63,916 bases of DNA, from the NCBI RefSeq assembly GCF_001439635.1, contig NZ_LMBZ01000020.1, positions 818 to 64,733 on the forward strand, written 5' to 3'. This DNA comes from Solibacillus cecembensis (GTDB lineage: Bacteria > Bacillota > Bacilli > Bacillales_A > Planococcaceae). The stretch's first letter is position 1. The number at the start of each line of letters is the position of its first letter. Position numbers and translations under genes: made by a program. Below are positions 6,438 through 15,835 of the stretch, one piece after another. The notes below the pieces were generated by a model that was not told the DNA's origin, did no database searches, and saw nothing but the letters and a program-made list of their open reading frames with translations.

Positions 6438-6463
6438 AAAAGAATAAAGAGGGGTGATTTTTC

Positions 6464-6904
6464 ATGGAAACACTTGGAGATAGACTTAAGTTAGCAAGAA
6501 AGCAAGCAGGATTAAAGCAAATTCAAGTAGCAGAGAGAACTCGAATAAACAATAAGACTTTGAGTGGATACGAAAATAATGTTAGTGAACCTGATATAAA
6601 CACACTTTCTACTTTAGCTGATTTATATGAAGTTTCCCTACAGTGGTTGTCAACTGGACGCGTCGACATAAAAGTAAACGACAAATTAATAAATCCACCT
6701 ACTAAAGACGAACGCGATATCGCAAAACGGATGGAACAATTGCGACATGACCTTCAAAATGCAGAAGGACTTGCGTTTGATGGAGAGCCAATGTCTGATG
6801 AAGCAAAAGAATCCTTGTTAGAAGCCATGGAATTTGGTGTCCGGCTTGCTAAAAGAAACAACAAAAAGTTTATTCCGATAAAATATAGAGATAATGAAGA
6901 ATAA
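6464..6904 (+). CDS. CI/ImmR-type prophage repressor
   Basis: 146 residues. An Xre HTH covers residues 5-60 (LGDRLKLARKQAGLKQIQVA, then TLSGYENNVSEPDINTL), followed by a linker and a helical C-terminus without a LexA-type self-cleavage domain. The next gene encodes an ImmA-like metalloprotease, so the repressor is probably inactivated by proteolysis, as ImmR is by ImmA in ICEBs1. GAGGGGTGA precedes the ATG. The operators at 6313-6414 and 6085-6101 are its likely targets. Confidence 0.85.
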   Translation: METLGDRLKLARKQAGLKQIQVAERTRINNKTLSGYENNVSEPDINTLSTLADLYEVSLQWLSTGRVDIKVNDKLINPPTKDERDIAKRMEQLRHDLQNAEGLAFDGEPMSDEAKESLLEAMEFGVRLAKRNNKKFIPIKYRDNEE

Positions 6905-6924
6905 TACGATTTGAGGGGATTCGG

Positions 6925-7371
6925 ATGGGATGGATCAAGAGAAAAGTTGAGGATTTATATAAAAAGTATAAAACTCGGAACCCTTTTACAATAGCGAAAT
7001 TTTTGAATATCGAAATCGTATATTGGGACCTGCCATTAGATATTAATGGTTTTTATCAATACGAGAGGCGTAACAGATTCATTTTTATCAACAATAATCT
7101 AAGCCTTGAGGAACAATTGGTTGTATGCGCTCATGAACTAGCACATGCCTTGTTCCACAAAAATGTAAATACTTCTTTTATGAGACAAAATACTTTTTTA
7201 TCAGTGAGTAAAATTGAAATCGAAGCAAATACTTTTGCAGCACATTTATTAATCTCTGATGAATGTTTACAAGATTACCTTACCGAACAAAAGACAATAC
7301 AAGACATAGCTTCATTACATAACTTACCGCTGGAATTGGTGGAATTAAAATGTAAGAAGCTATTTTTATAG
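6925..7371 (+). CDS. ImmA/IrrE-family metallopeptidase
   Basis: 148-residue zinc peptidase with the H-E-L-A-H motif at residues 70-74 (HExxH) and a downstream IEIEANTFAAHLL helix supplying the third ligand. In ICEBs1 the family member ImmA cleaves the repressor ImmR upon DNA damage or quorum signals. Its position 20 bases after the repressor gene supports the same job. GAGGGG precedes the ATG. Confidence 0.88.
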   Translation: MGWIKRKVEDLYKKYKTRNPFTIAKFLNIEIVYWDLPLDINGFYQYERRNRFIFINNNLSLEEQLVVCAHELAHALFHKNVNTSFMRQNTFLSVSKIEIEANTFAAHLLISDECLQDYLTEQKTIQDIASLHNLPLELVELKCKKLFL

Positions 7372-7417
7372 TCGTAAAAGGAACATATATTCCTATTTTA
7401 ATAAACGAGGTGATTTT

Positions 7418-8524
7418 ATGGCTTACTTCCGAAAACGTGGAGATGTGTGGGAATACAGAATAAAATATAACGAACTAGGAAAACAGAAAACACTTTCTAA
7501 GAGTGGTTTCCCAACTAAATCAGCAGCAAAGGCTGCCTCTGTCCTTATTGAAGAAAAATTGTTCAAGGGAGGGATAGATGAGTTAAAAAAGGGAGATATT
7601 CTTTTTGAAGATTGGGTACAAAAATACAAAATTATTTACGAATCTCAACGACGCGATTCCAGTAATGTTACTGCTGCAAATGGACAAAATAAATTATTGG
7701 AGCGCTTCAGTGGTTTTGCGCTAAAAAAAATCAATCGAGCCGACTACCAAATTTTCATTAATGAATTACTATTTGTTAGTAATTACAGTAAAAATACTGT
7801 TGATCGTATACATGGAGAAATGATGGCGATTATTAATAGTGCAGTTGAGCACGATCAACTTGAAAGAAATAGACTTCGCTCCGTTTCCATAAAAAAAGAC
7901 GAGTCTAATGATAAAATTATTTTTTTAACTTTGGATGAAACACTTAAGTTGCTAGAGGTTATGGAATCCCAAATTATTTTCAAAAAGGCAATGGTTAACC
8001 TATTAGTGAACACAGGAATTAGAAGTGGTGAGCTTTTAGGGTTATTGTGGCATGATATTAACTTCGAGGAAAAGACATTAACAATAGCTCGCCAACGTAC
8101 TCGTGATGGATTAGGTCCACCAAAAACAGCATCATCTTACCGAACAATAATGATAGATGATGATTTACTTGCCCTTTTGCTTGAATTTAAAAACTGGCAA
8201 GAGAAAAATGAAGAAGAAATAGAAGATTATATAAAATCGGATTATGTAATGGTCGATGAGACAGGAAAGGAATTTTATCATACAAAACCACAAGATATGA
8301 TGAAAAACTTTTTGCGCTATGCTGGAATACCTGAAAGGAAGTCGACTCATTTATTAAGACATACTCACGCTGTCCTCCAATTAGAAGCTGGGGTCGACAT
8401 CAAAACGGTGAGTACTAGATTAGGTCACAAGGATATAAATATTACAGCAAATACTTATTTGCACGTAACACCAAATCATGAACAAAAATCACTTGAAAAA
8501 TTTATTAATTACCTTAAAAAATAA
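7418..8524 (+). CDS. int: Prophage tyrosine integrase
   Basis: 368-residue integrase catalysing attachment-site recombination. An N-terminal arm-binding domain (residues 1-50, DVWEYRIKYNELGKQKTLSK) precedes a SAM-like core-binding domain (about 62-160) and the catalytic domain. Catalytic residues are visible: R202 (TGIRSGE), K236, H311 and R314 (HLLRH), H337 (RLGH) and the nucleophile Y347 (TANTYLH). The gene order repressor, ImmA, integrase equals that of ICEBs1. It is the outermost prophage gene, ending 85 bases before chromosomal ktrB. Confidence 0.93.
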   Translation: MAYFRKRGDVWEYRIKYNELGKQKTLSKSGFPTKSAAKAASVLIEEKLFKGGIDELKKGDILFEDWVQKYKIIYESQRRDSSNVTAANGQNKLLERFSGFALKKINRADYQIFINELLFVSNYSKNTVDRIHGEMMAIINSAVEHDQLERNRLRSVSIKKDESNDKIIFLTLDETLKLLEVMESQIIFKKAMVNLLVNTGIRSGELLGLLWHDINFEEKTLTIARQRTRDGLGPPKTASSYRTIMIDDDLLALLLEFKNWQEKNEEEIEDYIKSDYVMVDETGKEFYHTKPQDMMKNFLRYAGIPERKSTHLLRHTHAVLQLEAGVDIKTVSTRLGHKDINITANTYLHVTPNHEQKSLEKFINYLKK

Positions 8525-8609
8525 CACTTAGGGGTCTGAAAGGGGTCAAATGACTTTATAACCCCTACAAAACCCTTATAAACACTATTATAAAGCCCCT
8601 CTTCGACTT
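8525..8609. other. Probable prophage attachment-site region
   Basis: Gap between int and the convergent ktrB. It holds AGGGGTC twice in direct orientation (8530-8550) and a diverged inverted copy, plus TTATAAA repeats. An attachment core is expected here because int is the last prophage gene, but without the other end it cannot be identified. No clear terminator for ktrB is visible, so the prophage may have separated ktrB from its original one. Confidence 0.4.
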
Positions 8610-9959
8610 CTACCCAATAATGACACGCTCTTTCGGATAATGATAATTTTTCTTGTTTGCTTTTCCTCCGAGAGAATATAAGAATGAAATTAATCCTACA
8701 CGCCCGATGAACATCAGCGCCATAATGATGACTTTACCAAATGTTGATAAATCCCCTGTAATACCTAGTGACATCCCACAAGTCCCGAATGCGGATGTAA
8801 TTTCGAAAATAATTTCAGTCATTGTTGCATGCTTCTCGGTAATGAGTAACAGCATCGTGGCACCAAGCACCATAAATATCGCAAAAATTAATACCGCAAA
8901 AGAGCGGGAAACATCGATTAAATGAATTTCACGTTTAAAAATTTGAATAGTAGCATGTCCCCGTGAATAAGAAATTAAAAATAGGATGACAATCGCAAAT
9001 GTCGTCGTCCGTATTCCTCCACCTACCGAACTTGGGGAAGCTCCGATAAACATCAAAACGCTCATAAACAAGTCTGTTGCCTCACTGAATGTTCTTACAT
9101 CATAAGTCGTTAAGCCGGCTGAACGAGTCGACACGGAATGATACATCGCAGAAAAGAGCGCCTCATGCCATACCATACCTTTAAACGATTGAAAGGACTC
9201 TATAATGAATATTACGACTGTCCCAACAACGAATAATGCTGCATATGTAACGGTCGTAATTTTTGTAAATAAACTAAAGCGAAATGCAGGGTCCTTTTTC
9301 AATAAAAACGTTTTGACCTCGATTAATACAGGGAAACCAATCGCGCCTAAAAAGATTAAAATCATCGTCACAAATTGCACAAAATAATCGAGATGGAATG
9401 GTTGAAGGCTCATCCCAGTAATATCAAATCCTCCGTTTGTCGTAGCGGAAATTGAGGCAAAAACCCCATTAATGATCGCTTCTTCCCACGTATCAAAATA
9501 ATGTTTAAAATGCACGGACAATATGATGGCACCGACTACTTCAATGAGTAGCAAAAGTTTCGCAATTTGTTTTATTAAACCAACTACCCCAGATAGATTA
9601 TATTGATTGTGGTCAATCATAATTAATTGGCGCTCACGCATCCCAATTTTTTTCCCAACAAGCAGCCAAATAAACGTACCAATCGACATAATACCAATTG
9701 CTCCAAATTGTAAAATTAGCAGGATCATCGCCAATCCAAGATGACTATACGTTTCCGCAACAGTTACGGTCGTTAACCCCGTTACACTTACGGCACTAAC
9801 TGCCGTAAATAAACTATCCAAATAGGAAACGTCTACCCCTTCTAAATGCACACCTGGAATACGCAACAGTAAAAATGAAATAAAAATAGCAATAGAGTAA
9901 TATGTAAGCAATATTTGGAAAGGCGTAATTTTACGCGAAACGAGCTGTCTTAAAGGCAT
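8610..9959 (-). CDS. ktrB: KtrB/TrkH-family potassium channel subunit
   Basis: 449-residue membrane protein with four M-P-M repeats of the TrkH/KtrB superfamily. Selectivity-filter segments are visible (VSVTGLTTV near residue 75, ATTNGGFDITG, TRSAGLTT, FGTCGMSLG). It forms the potassium-translocating dimer that is gated by a cytosolic KtrA-type ring, which is not encoded nearby. The start at 9959 is set by AGGAGG eight bases upstream; the longer frame lacks one. Its 3' end borders the prophage. KtrB and KtrD paralogues cannot be told apart here. Confidence 0.9.
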   Translation of the reverse strand: MPLRQLVSRKITPFQILLTYYSIAIFISFLLLRIPGVHLEGVDVSYLDSLFTAVSAVSVTGLTTVTVAETYSHLGLAMILLILQFGAIGIMSIGTFIWLLVGKKIGMRERQLIMIDHNQYNLSGVVGLIKQIAKLLLLIEVVGAIILSVHFKHYFDTWEEAIINGVFASISATTNGGFDITGMSLQPFHLDYFVQFVTMILIFLGAIGFPVLIEVKTFLLKKDPAFRFSLFTKITTVTYAALFVVGTVVIFIIESFQSFKGMVWHEALFSAMYHSVSTRSAGLTTYDVRTFSEATDLFMSVLMFIGASPSSVGGGIRTTTFAIVILFLISYSRGHATIQIFKREIHLIDVSRSFAVLIFAIFMVLGATMLLLITEKHATMTEIIFEITSAFGTCGMSLGITGDLSTFGKVIIMALMFIGRVGLISFLYSLGGKANKKNYHYPKERVIIG

Positions 9960-10084
9960 GAAAATAGCCTCCTTTTCAATTGAAACTTTTTTCTTAGTAT
10001 AATGAATTTTTACCATAAAGAAAAGAACTTACCTTATCAGTATGGGGTTTGTACTAAAATATATGCTTGTCTAGAAAATATGAA

Positions 10085-10130
10085 AAAAGGGCGAAAATGT
10101 TGCATTCACAACATCATCGCCCTTTATAAA
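10085..10130 (-). terminator. Terminator of the terC gene
   Basis: AAAGGGCGA and TCGCCCTTT arms with a further ATGTTG/CAACAT inner stem, followed on the minus strand by six T. It lies just beyond the terC stop. Confidence 0.8.
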
Positions 10131-10133
10131 ACT

Positions 10134-10895
10134 TTAGTTATTTTGCTGTTTGCCTTTAGCGATACTAACAACATATCCGCCAATTGCTAAGCCCAGTAAT
10201 ACGACCCAGAAAATAATTTTCCAAGTGGTAGAGTGCGGGAAGCTTGGATCGATAATTGCTAATTTTTCGTGACCTAAAGCCATTACCGCTAACTTAACCC
10301 CTACCCAACCAACGATTAAGAATGCTGTTGTTTCAAGTGCAGGATAGTCATTTAATAATTTCACAAACATTTGTGCAGCAAAACGCATAATGACAAGTCC
10401 GATGAAACCACCTAGGAACATAACAGCAAACGGACCTGCGTTAATCCCACCAATTTCCATATCACCAATATGTGGTAACGTTATCGCGATAGCTACTGCC
10501 GCTAGCATAGAGTCAATTGCAAATGCGATATCCGCAAGTTCTACTTTTAAAACCGTCATCCAGAAGCCAGAACCTTTTTTCTCTTTACCTTCTTCAGCAG
10601 GTTCCTCTTTCTTAAAGTGATTATCATATAGATGTTTGATCGATATGAACAGTAAGTAAGCTGCTCCTAGCGCTTGAATTTGCCAATACTTTGCTAAAAA
10701 AGTAATTAAGAATAAGGCAATAAAGCGGAATAAGAACGCTCCAAATAATCCGTAAAATAGTGCCTTTTTTTGCTGTTCTTTTGGTAAATGCTTTACCATG
10801 ACAGCCATAACAACTGCATTATCAGCAGCTAATAAACCTTCTAAAAATACAAGTACAAGTAAGACCCATGCGTATTCTAATAAAATTGCTTCCAT
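10134..10895 (-). CDS. TerC-family integral membrane protein, probable manganese exporter
   Basis: 253 residues with about seven transmembrane helices and the family's acidic intramembrane motifs: EGLLAADNAVVMAVMV near residue 20 and ELADIAFAIDSMLAAVAIA near residue 125. A charged cytosolic loop (residues ~95-110) separates the halves. TerC proteins in Bacillus (YceF/YkoY type) export Mn(II), partly to metallate secreted enzymes. The yybP-ykoY riboswitch directly upstream strongly supports manganese as the substrate. Confidence 0.9.
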   Translation of the reverse strand: MEAILLEYAWVLLVLVFLEGLLAADNAVVMAVMVKHLPKEQQKKALFYGLFGAFLFRFIALFLITFLAKYWQIQALGAAYLLFISIKHLYDNHFKKEEPAEEGKEKKGSGFWMTVLKVELADIAFAIDSMLAAVAIAITLPHIGDMEIGGINAGPFAVMFLGGFIGLVIMRFAAQMFVKLLNDYPALETTAFLIVGWVGVKLAVMALGHEKLAIIDPSFPHSTTWKIIFWVVLLGLAIGGYVVSIAKGKQQNN

Positions 10896-10980
10896 GAGAG
10901 TTGTCCCCCTTTTATTTTCGTTTTACCTTTATTATAGGTAATTCCTATGATTTAATTGAAAAAATTATCCATTTTAGGCA

Positions 10981-11168
10981 AAAACAAAAGACCTCTGCCT
11001 AATTAAATAGGCAAAGGTCTTGCTAAGCACATTTATGCTATCACACCCGATGGCTCCTAACCATGTATTGACGAATGTGAAATAAGGTCATTGTAATGAT
11101 AGAAAATGCTTTGATTCGTCATATTTCTATCCAATTTCCAAATAGCTACTCCCCTTTGACAACAAGTC
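10981..11168 (-). ncRNA. yybP-ykoY manganese riboswitch with expression-platform terminator
   Basis: Read on the minus strand, the aptamer begins AAAGGGGAGTAGC and ends with GGAGCCATCGGG and TTAGCAAGACCTTTGCC, the hallmark sequences of the yybP-ykoY class. The final segment forms a long terminator stem (AAGACCTTTGCCT with AGGCAGAGGTCTT, 10988-11021) ending in T-rich sequence. High Mn(II) should stabilise the aptamer and prevent termination, turning on terC. It fills most of the 340-base gap between terC and the SDR gene. Confidence 0.93.
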
Positions 11169-11235
11169 AACGGATATTCAATTCAATTATAATAACAGTT
11201 TAACGATAATTCCCCAAAAAATCAACCAATAATTA

Positions 11236-12321
11236 TCAGTCCATTTTCACATAATAACTTTGTAGATGTTTATTTTCCTCATAAAATTTGATGAGCACAG
11301 GCAATGTTTGCATCACATCACAACAAGCTATTTCAGATGATGCAATTAATTTGTCAAAATCCTTTGTATCAAATTTCCCTTCATAATCTAAGTAATCGAC
11401 CGTTTGTGATTTTACATGAATAAGCTTGCGAATAGTCGATTGTTCCAAAATAGCTTTGGCGATCCCTAAAGGAAATGAGCAAAATGTTTTTTTACCCGTC
11501 ATTTCCTTCACAATTTCTTGATAAATTTGTGCCGCAGTATATGATTGACTACCAGTAATATGAAGCGTCTCGCCAGCCGCTTCTGGTAACTGACATAAGC
11601 GTACACTCGCCTCCGCAACATAATCAACCGCAACCATCTGAAGTAACGTATGTTTACTCCCTAATTGAGGTATAACCAATTTTCCTTTAAAATATTCTAC
11701 TGCATTTAATAAATAATAAATGCCATCAAACTTTTGTGTAACGCCTGTTTTAGAATGCCCATAAATAATACTAGGGCGAATAATCGTGATTGGCAGCTCT
11801 AATTTTAAATCATCTACTAATAATTCCGCCTCAAATTTCGTTTCTTCATAGTAATTATGAAATGCTGTTGGGCGAATAAGTTCCATTTCCAAAATTGTCC
11901 CTTTACGTTTACCTGCAATACATGCCGAACTAAAATACATGTAACGTTCCAAGTTTTTCAAACAACTTGCGAACTCATTCACATTCGCCGTACCATGCAC
12001 ATTAACTTTCCAACCTTCTTCTCGCGATACTGCAAAATCATATATCGCTGCTAAGTGCCAAACAACGTTAATTTTTGGGATAATAACGGCCAATTCTTCA
12101 TCAGCTAACCCTAAATTGGGGAGCGTTATATCGCCTTCAAATAGGATAATTTCACAACCTTCAAATTGCCCCTCGATGAATGTTCTCTTCGACTTTGCCT
12201 TTGCTAAATCCGATGGTAGAACGACCGCATAAATTTGCTTTGTCAGCCCTTCTTTAAAAAGTTGCTGCATTATTTCTGTTGCAACGAAGCCAGGAAAACC
12301 TGTAAAAAAGTGAATTCCCAT
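11236..12321 (-). CDS. Extended SDR, NAD(P)-dependent oxidoreductase
   Basis: 361 residues. The Rossmann motif TGFPGFVA lies at residues 8-15 and the catalytic pair Y-x-x-x-K in YYEETKFEAE near residue 160. FSSACIAG supplies the Ser. The overall pattern (VVWHLAAIYDFAV, RPSIIYGHSKTG) resembles the thioester-reductase/male-sterility branch of SDRs, but without an acyl carrier partner nearby the substrate cannot be stated. AGGGGG eight bases before the ATG supports the start. It follows the RND gene by 26 bases, so both are likely in one transcript. Confidence 0.8.
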   Translation of the reverse strand: MGIHFFTGFPGFVATEIMQQLFKEGLTKQIYAVVLPSDLAKAKSKRTFIEGQFEGCEIILFEGDITLPNLGLADEELAVIIPKINVVWHLAAIYDFAVSREEGWKVNVHGTANVNEFASCLKNLERYMYFSSACIAGKRKGTILEMELIRPTAFHNYYEETKFEAELLVDDLKLELPITIIRPSIIYGHSKTGVTQKFDGIYYLLNAVEYFKGKLVIPQLGSKHTLLQMVAVDYVAEASVRLCQLPEAAGETLHITGSQSYTAAQIYQEIVKEMTGKKTFCSFPLGIAKAILEQSTIRKLIHVKSQTVDYLDYEGKFDTKDFDKLIASSEIACCDVMQTLPVLIKFYEENKHLQSYYVKMD

Positions 12322-12347
12322 TTCTTTTTCCCCCTGTTTGGAACAGT

Positions 12348-15300
12348 TCAGTTCTCTTTTTCGATTAGGCTATAAATAATTGGGACAATAAATAATGTTA
12401 AAATGGTCGAGCTTAGCAAACCGCCAATTACGACAATCGCCATTGGTTCGTTCATCTCCGTCCCTTCCCCAATGCCTAGCGCTAATGGTATTAAGCCAAG
12501 TATTGTCGTCAATGCCGTCATCAAAATAGGACGAATTCGGTCTTGTGTGCCTTCAATGATTGCCTCTTGAAGTGCCACCCCTTGCTGGCGTTTTTGATTA
12601 ATATAATCGACTAACACAATCCCATTATTGACAACAATACCAACCAATATTAAAACACCAATAATCGCCGTAACACCAAGTAAAGTATTCGTCACGAGTA
12701 ATGCACCCGCTACCCCAATTACCATAAGCGGCACACTGAATATCATGACAAATGGAAGCTTAAACGACTCAAATTGCGCCGCCATAACGAGATACACAAG
12801 AATAACGGATAATACAATCGCAAGTATCATATCTTGCTTGGCACTATCAAATAGTTCACGATCACCACTGTTAACTATTTTGGTCGCACTAGGTACTTCT
12901 ACGCGCGCAATGGCATCATCTACTTTTTTTGAAATCCCACTTAACGATTCGGATGATTGATATTTCACAAAAAAGGCGACCGCTGCTGCTTGATCAGAGC
13001 GTCTGATGGCAGTTTGCGCTGGCTTAATTTGAATACTTGCCAACCGCTGCAATTCCACAAAGACCCCTGCATTTGTTCGTAGCTTCATTTTTTTCAACGC
13101 CTCGACATTTTCGTTAAAGGCACGACCAAATCCAGTATAAACCGCTAAAATCTCCCCATCTTCGGCAATCATTTGCGTTGTGAACATTCCTCGTGTCATA
13201 TTATTAACGGTTTGTGTAATTTGTGCTGGCAAAATACCGTATTGCTGGGCCATATCTCGATTTATTTCGATTTGAACCTCTTCTTTTGTCGTATCTAGAT
13301 CGGTCTTTACTTCTGTGACAGTCGCAATTTTCCCTATTTCCTTTTGAATCGCTTGTACCGTTTCTTTTAAACGATTTTCATCCGTATCCGTCGCACGAAA
13401 CGTTAATGTATGCGGTGTCGAACCAGAGGAGGATGCTAAAGAATACGTTACTTCTGCACGCTCACCAATTTGTTGATTGACCTCTGCCTCCAGCTGCTCT
13501 ACAAATTCAAAGACGGATTGTTCACGCTCTGCTATTGGTACTAATTTAATTGAAATTTCACTTTCATTTACGCTCGTTGTCCCCCGTGAAATCGATTGCT
13601 GATTCCCTCCGATTAAACTCACGAAAACATCGACCACATTTTCTTCACGCAGAAGCGTTTCAATTTCCGACACGATTGCTTCACTTGCTTGCATGGACGC
13701 GCTTTTTGGCAATTTTACCGACATCGTGACGAAACCTTCATCTGTCGCGGGGATAAATTCCGTCCCTGTTTTGTATAATGAAAAGCCTGAAGCCCCTAAT
13801 AAAATAACTGTTATTGTCATCACAACAAGGCGATGTTGTAACACCCATTGCAGCATTTTTGCAAATTGGCGATACAAGGGCGATTGCTTACGTTTTCCGA
13901 CTAAATCCCCTGTTTTGGCAGTTAATAATCGACTCGCAAACATTGGAACAACAGTTAAAGCAACGACTAATGAAGCAAATAAACTAAATGAAATCGTTAA
14001 GGCAAATTCAGTGAAAATTTTCCCGATTAGTCCACTTATAAAAATGACTGGAACAAATACGGCTACCGTTGTTAAAGTAGACGCGGTAATCGCTAATGCT
14101 ACTTCTTTTGTCCCTATAGAAGCAGCGTCTTTTGGTGATTGTCCGAGCTCGATATGACGTTCGATATTTTCGATGACGACAATCGCATTATCCACCAACA
14201 TCCCAATACCGAGCGCTAATGCACCTAACGTCATAATGTTCAATGAAAAATCGGCGAAATACATTAATACAAATGTCACAATGACCGCATATGGTATGGC
14301 TACTCCTATAATGAGCGGGCTTCGAATACCACGCAAAAATAAAAATAGGACTAGCATCGCAAAAATTCCACCAAAAATGAGCGATGTGCCAATATTATTT
14401 ATTGCGAGACGCACATAGTTTCCTTGGTCGAATAAAATTGTCGCTTCTACACCTTCATACTCTGTTTTTTTTAACAATGCCGCTAATTCTTGTTGAAATA
14501 CTTCTGATACACTCGCCGTATTGGCTCCTGATTCCTGTAAAACCGACATCAAAACAGCTGGATGGTCATTCGCCCGTGTAATCGTATTCGTTTTTTGTTC
14601 TTTTCGCTCGACTATTGCCACATCACTTACTTTCAAGGCATCTCCTGTCAAGGGGTTGACTGAAATGATTAAGTCCGCAATTTGTTGTGGTGAAGTAAAA
14701 GTACTAATTACGCGCGTTGTCAGTAATTGTCCTTCATTCGTCGAAATTTCTGCTCCTGGCATCGAAATATTGCTCGCTTGAATAATTTGAACTAAATCCG
14801 CTTGCGTTAAATTATTGGCTTCAAGTTTACTTGGATCCGCTTCTATTTTGATTTCCTCCACAAGCTTTCCAGATACTGAAACACTTGCAACCCCTTCTGT
14901 ACGCTTCAATTCTTGTTCTAACAATTCCGCAATTTCTCTTACGTCCACTTGTTCATTTTTAGCAGAAAGGGCAAGCTGAATAACCGGAAATTGAGCCGGA
15001 TCAAATTTTAAAAAGCTCGGTTTTCCTGCATCTTGAGGCAAAGGTACCATATCGATACGCTGCAAAATATCCGTTTGCGCCTTGTCCATATTGGTCGACC
15101 AATTGAACTCTAATATAATGAGATTGGAGCTTTCTAAGGACGTCGACTGTACTTTTTTTATACCTGGTAACGTCGCTAAAACGGCTTCTAAAGGCTTCGT
15201 AACCTTTTCATTCACCTCAGCCGGACTTGCCCCAGGATAATTCGTGACAACGACGCCAATTGGTGGATTCAAGTCAGGTATTAATGTTACTGGAATTTTG

Positions 15301-15389
15301 AAAAATGATACCGCTCCAAGTAATATCACGAATATCATCGAAACAACCGTAAATACAGGTCTTTTTATCGAAAAATCACTAATTTTCAT
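12348..15389 (-). CDS. swrC: RND-family efflux permease, SwrC-like
   Basis: 1013-residue proton-driven exporter with twelve transmembrane helices in two repeats. Signatures include FSIKRPVFTVVSMIF at the N-terminus, GALALGIGMLVDNAIVVIEN (TM4 region) and the equivalent LVGIVVNNGIVLVDYIN in the second half. In Bacillus the relative SwrC/YerP exports surfactin and other amphiphiles. The start at 15389 follows AAGGAG by ten bases; ten extra codons upstream are possible. No periplasmic adaptor gene is visible, as expected for Gram-positive relatives. Confidence 0.88.
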   Translation of the reverse strand: MKISDFSIKRPVFTVVSMIFVILLGAVSFFKIPVTLIPDLNPPIGVVVTNYPGASPAEVNEKVTKPLEAVLATLPGIKKVQSTSLESSNLIILEFNWSTNMDKAQTDILQRIDMVPLPQDAGKPSFLKFDPAQFPVIQLALSAKNEQVDVREIAELLEQELKRTEGVASVSVSGKLVEEIKIEADPSKLEANNLTQADLVQIIQASNISMPGAEISTNEGQLLTTRVISTFTSPQQIADLIISVNPLTGDALKVSDVAIVERKEQKTNTITRANDHPAVLMSVLQESGANTASVSEVFQQELAALLKKTEYEGVEATILFDQGNYVRLAINNIGTSLIFGGIFAMLVLFLFLRGIRSPLIIGVAIPYAVIVTFVLMYFADFSLNIMTLGALALGIGMLVDNAIVVIENIERHIELGQSPKDAASIGTKEVALAITASTLTTVAVFVPVIFISGLIGKIFTEFALTISFSLFASLVVALTVVPMFASRLLTAKTGDLVGKRKQSPLYRQFAKMLQWVLQHRLVVMTITVILLGASGFSLYKTGTEFIPATDEGFVTMSVKLPKSASMQASEAIVSEIETLLREENVVDVFVSLIGGNQQSISRGTTSVNESEISIKLVPIAEREQSVFEFVEQLEAEVNQQIGERAEVTYSLASSSGSTPHTLTFRATDTDENRLKETVQAIQKEIGKIATVTEVKTDLDTTKEEVQIEINRDMAQQYGILPAQITQTVNNMTRGMFTTQMIAEDGEILAVYTGFGRAFNENVEALKKMKLRTNAGVFVELQRLASIQIKPAQTAIRRSDQAAAVAFFVKYQSSESLSGISKKVDDAIARVEVPSATKIVNSGDRELFDSAKQDMILAIVLSVILVYLVMAAQFESFKLPFVMIFSVPLMVIGVAGALLVTNTLLGVTAIIGVLILVGIVVNNGIVLVDYINQKRQQGVALQEAIIEGTQDRIRPILMTALTTILGLIPLALGIGEGTEMNEPMAIVVIGGLLSSTILTLFIVPIIYSLIEKEN

Positions 15390-15835
15390 GAATGAATAAC
15401 TCCTTCTATACTTGCTCATCTTCTCTATAATTCGAGTTTTGTTATATATTTCCCTTTTTTGTCGAAAAATATCTCCTATTCATTTGTAGAATTGTGTCAT
15501 ATTAATGATTGTTGGCTTGGATTTTTAAATTATTCAGGATTTCTATAGAGGAAGCTCTTTTTAGAAGAAATCTAATAAGGAGGAAGATGGCGAGGGAGAA
15601 GTAATGTAAACACATAATTTTTATTATGTAAACTTCAAACCTATAACCCAAGACAATTCCTTTTCAAATAAGTCGCAAATTAACTTCGGTTTTCTTTAAG
15701 GTGAATTAAAAAAGAGTATGCTTTTACTTTACACAGTAAAACATACTCTCAAAATATTAAATTTATTTTAGAATGGGACCGTTTCTACCCCAAAACATTA
15801 TAAAGGAATTTTTTTGCAGGAATTACAATCACATT
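15390..15835. other. Gene-free spacer with terminator
   Basis: 446 bases. It contains two direct copies of ATGTAAAC (15604-15611, 15626-15633, period 22), an AT-rich tract and the terminator described at 15706-15750. I find no ORF with a ribosome site. It marks the boundary between housekeeping genes and the catabolic island. Confidence 0.6.
15706..15750 (-). terminator. Terminator ending the catabolic island
   Basis: AGAGTATG-C-TTTTACT pairs with AGTAAAACATACTCT (one bulge) and is followed on the minus strand by six T. It lies about 90 bases beyond the alcohol dehydrogenase stop. Confidence 0.8.

Noticed and set aside
8525..8609. A tRNA as the prophage attachment site
   Set aside because: No tRNA-like sequence is present; no tRNA or rRNA gene was found anywhere in the window.
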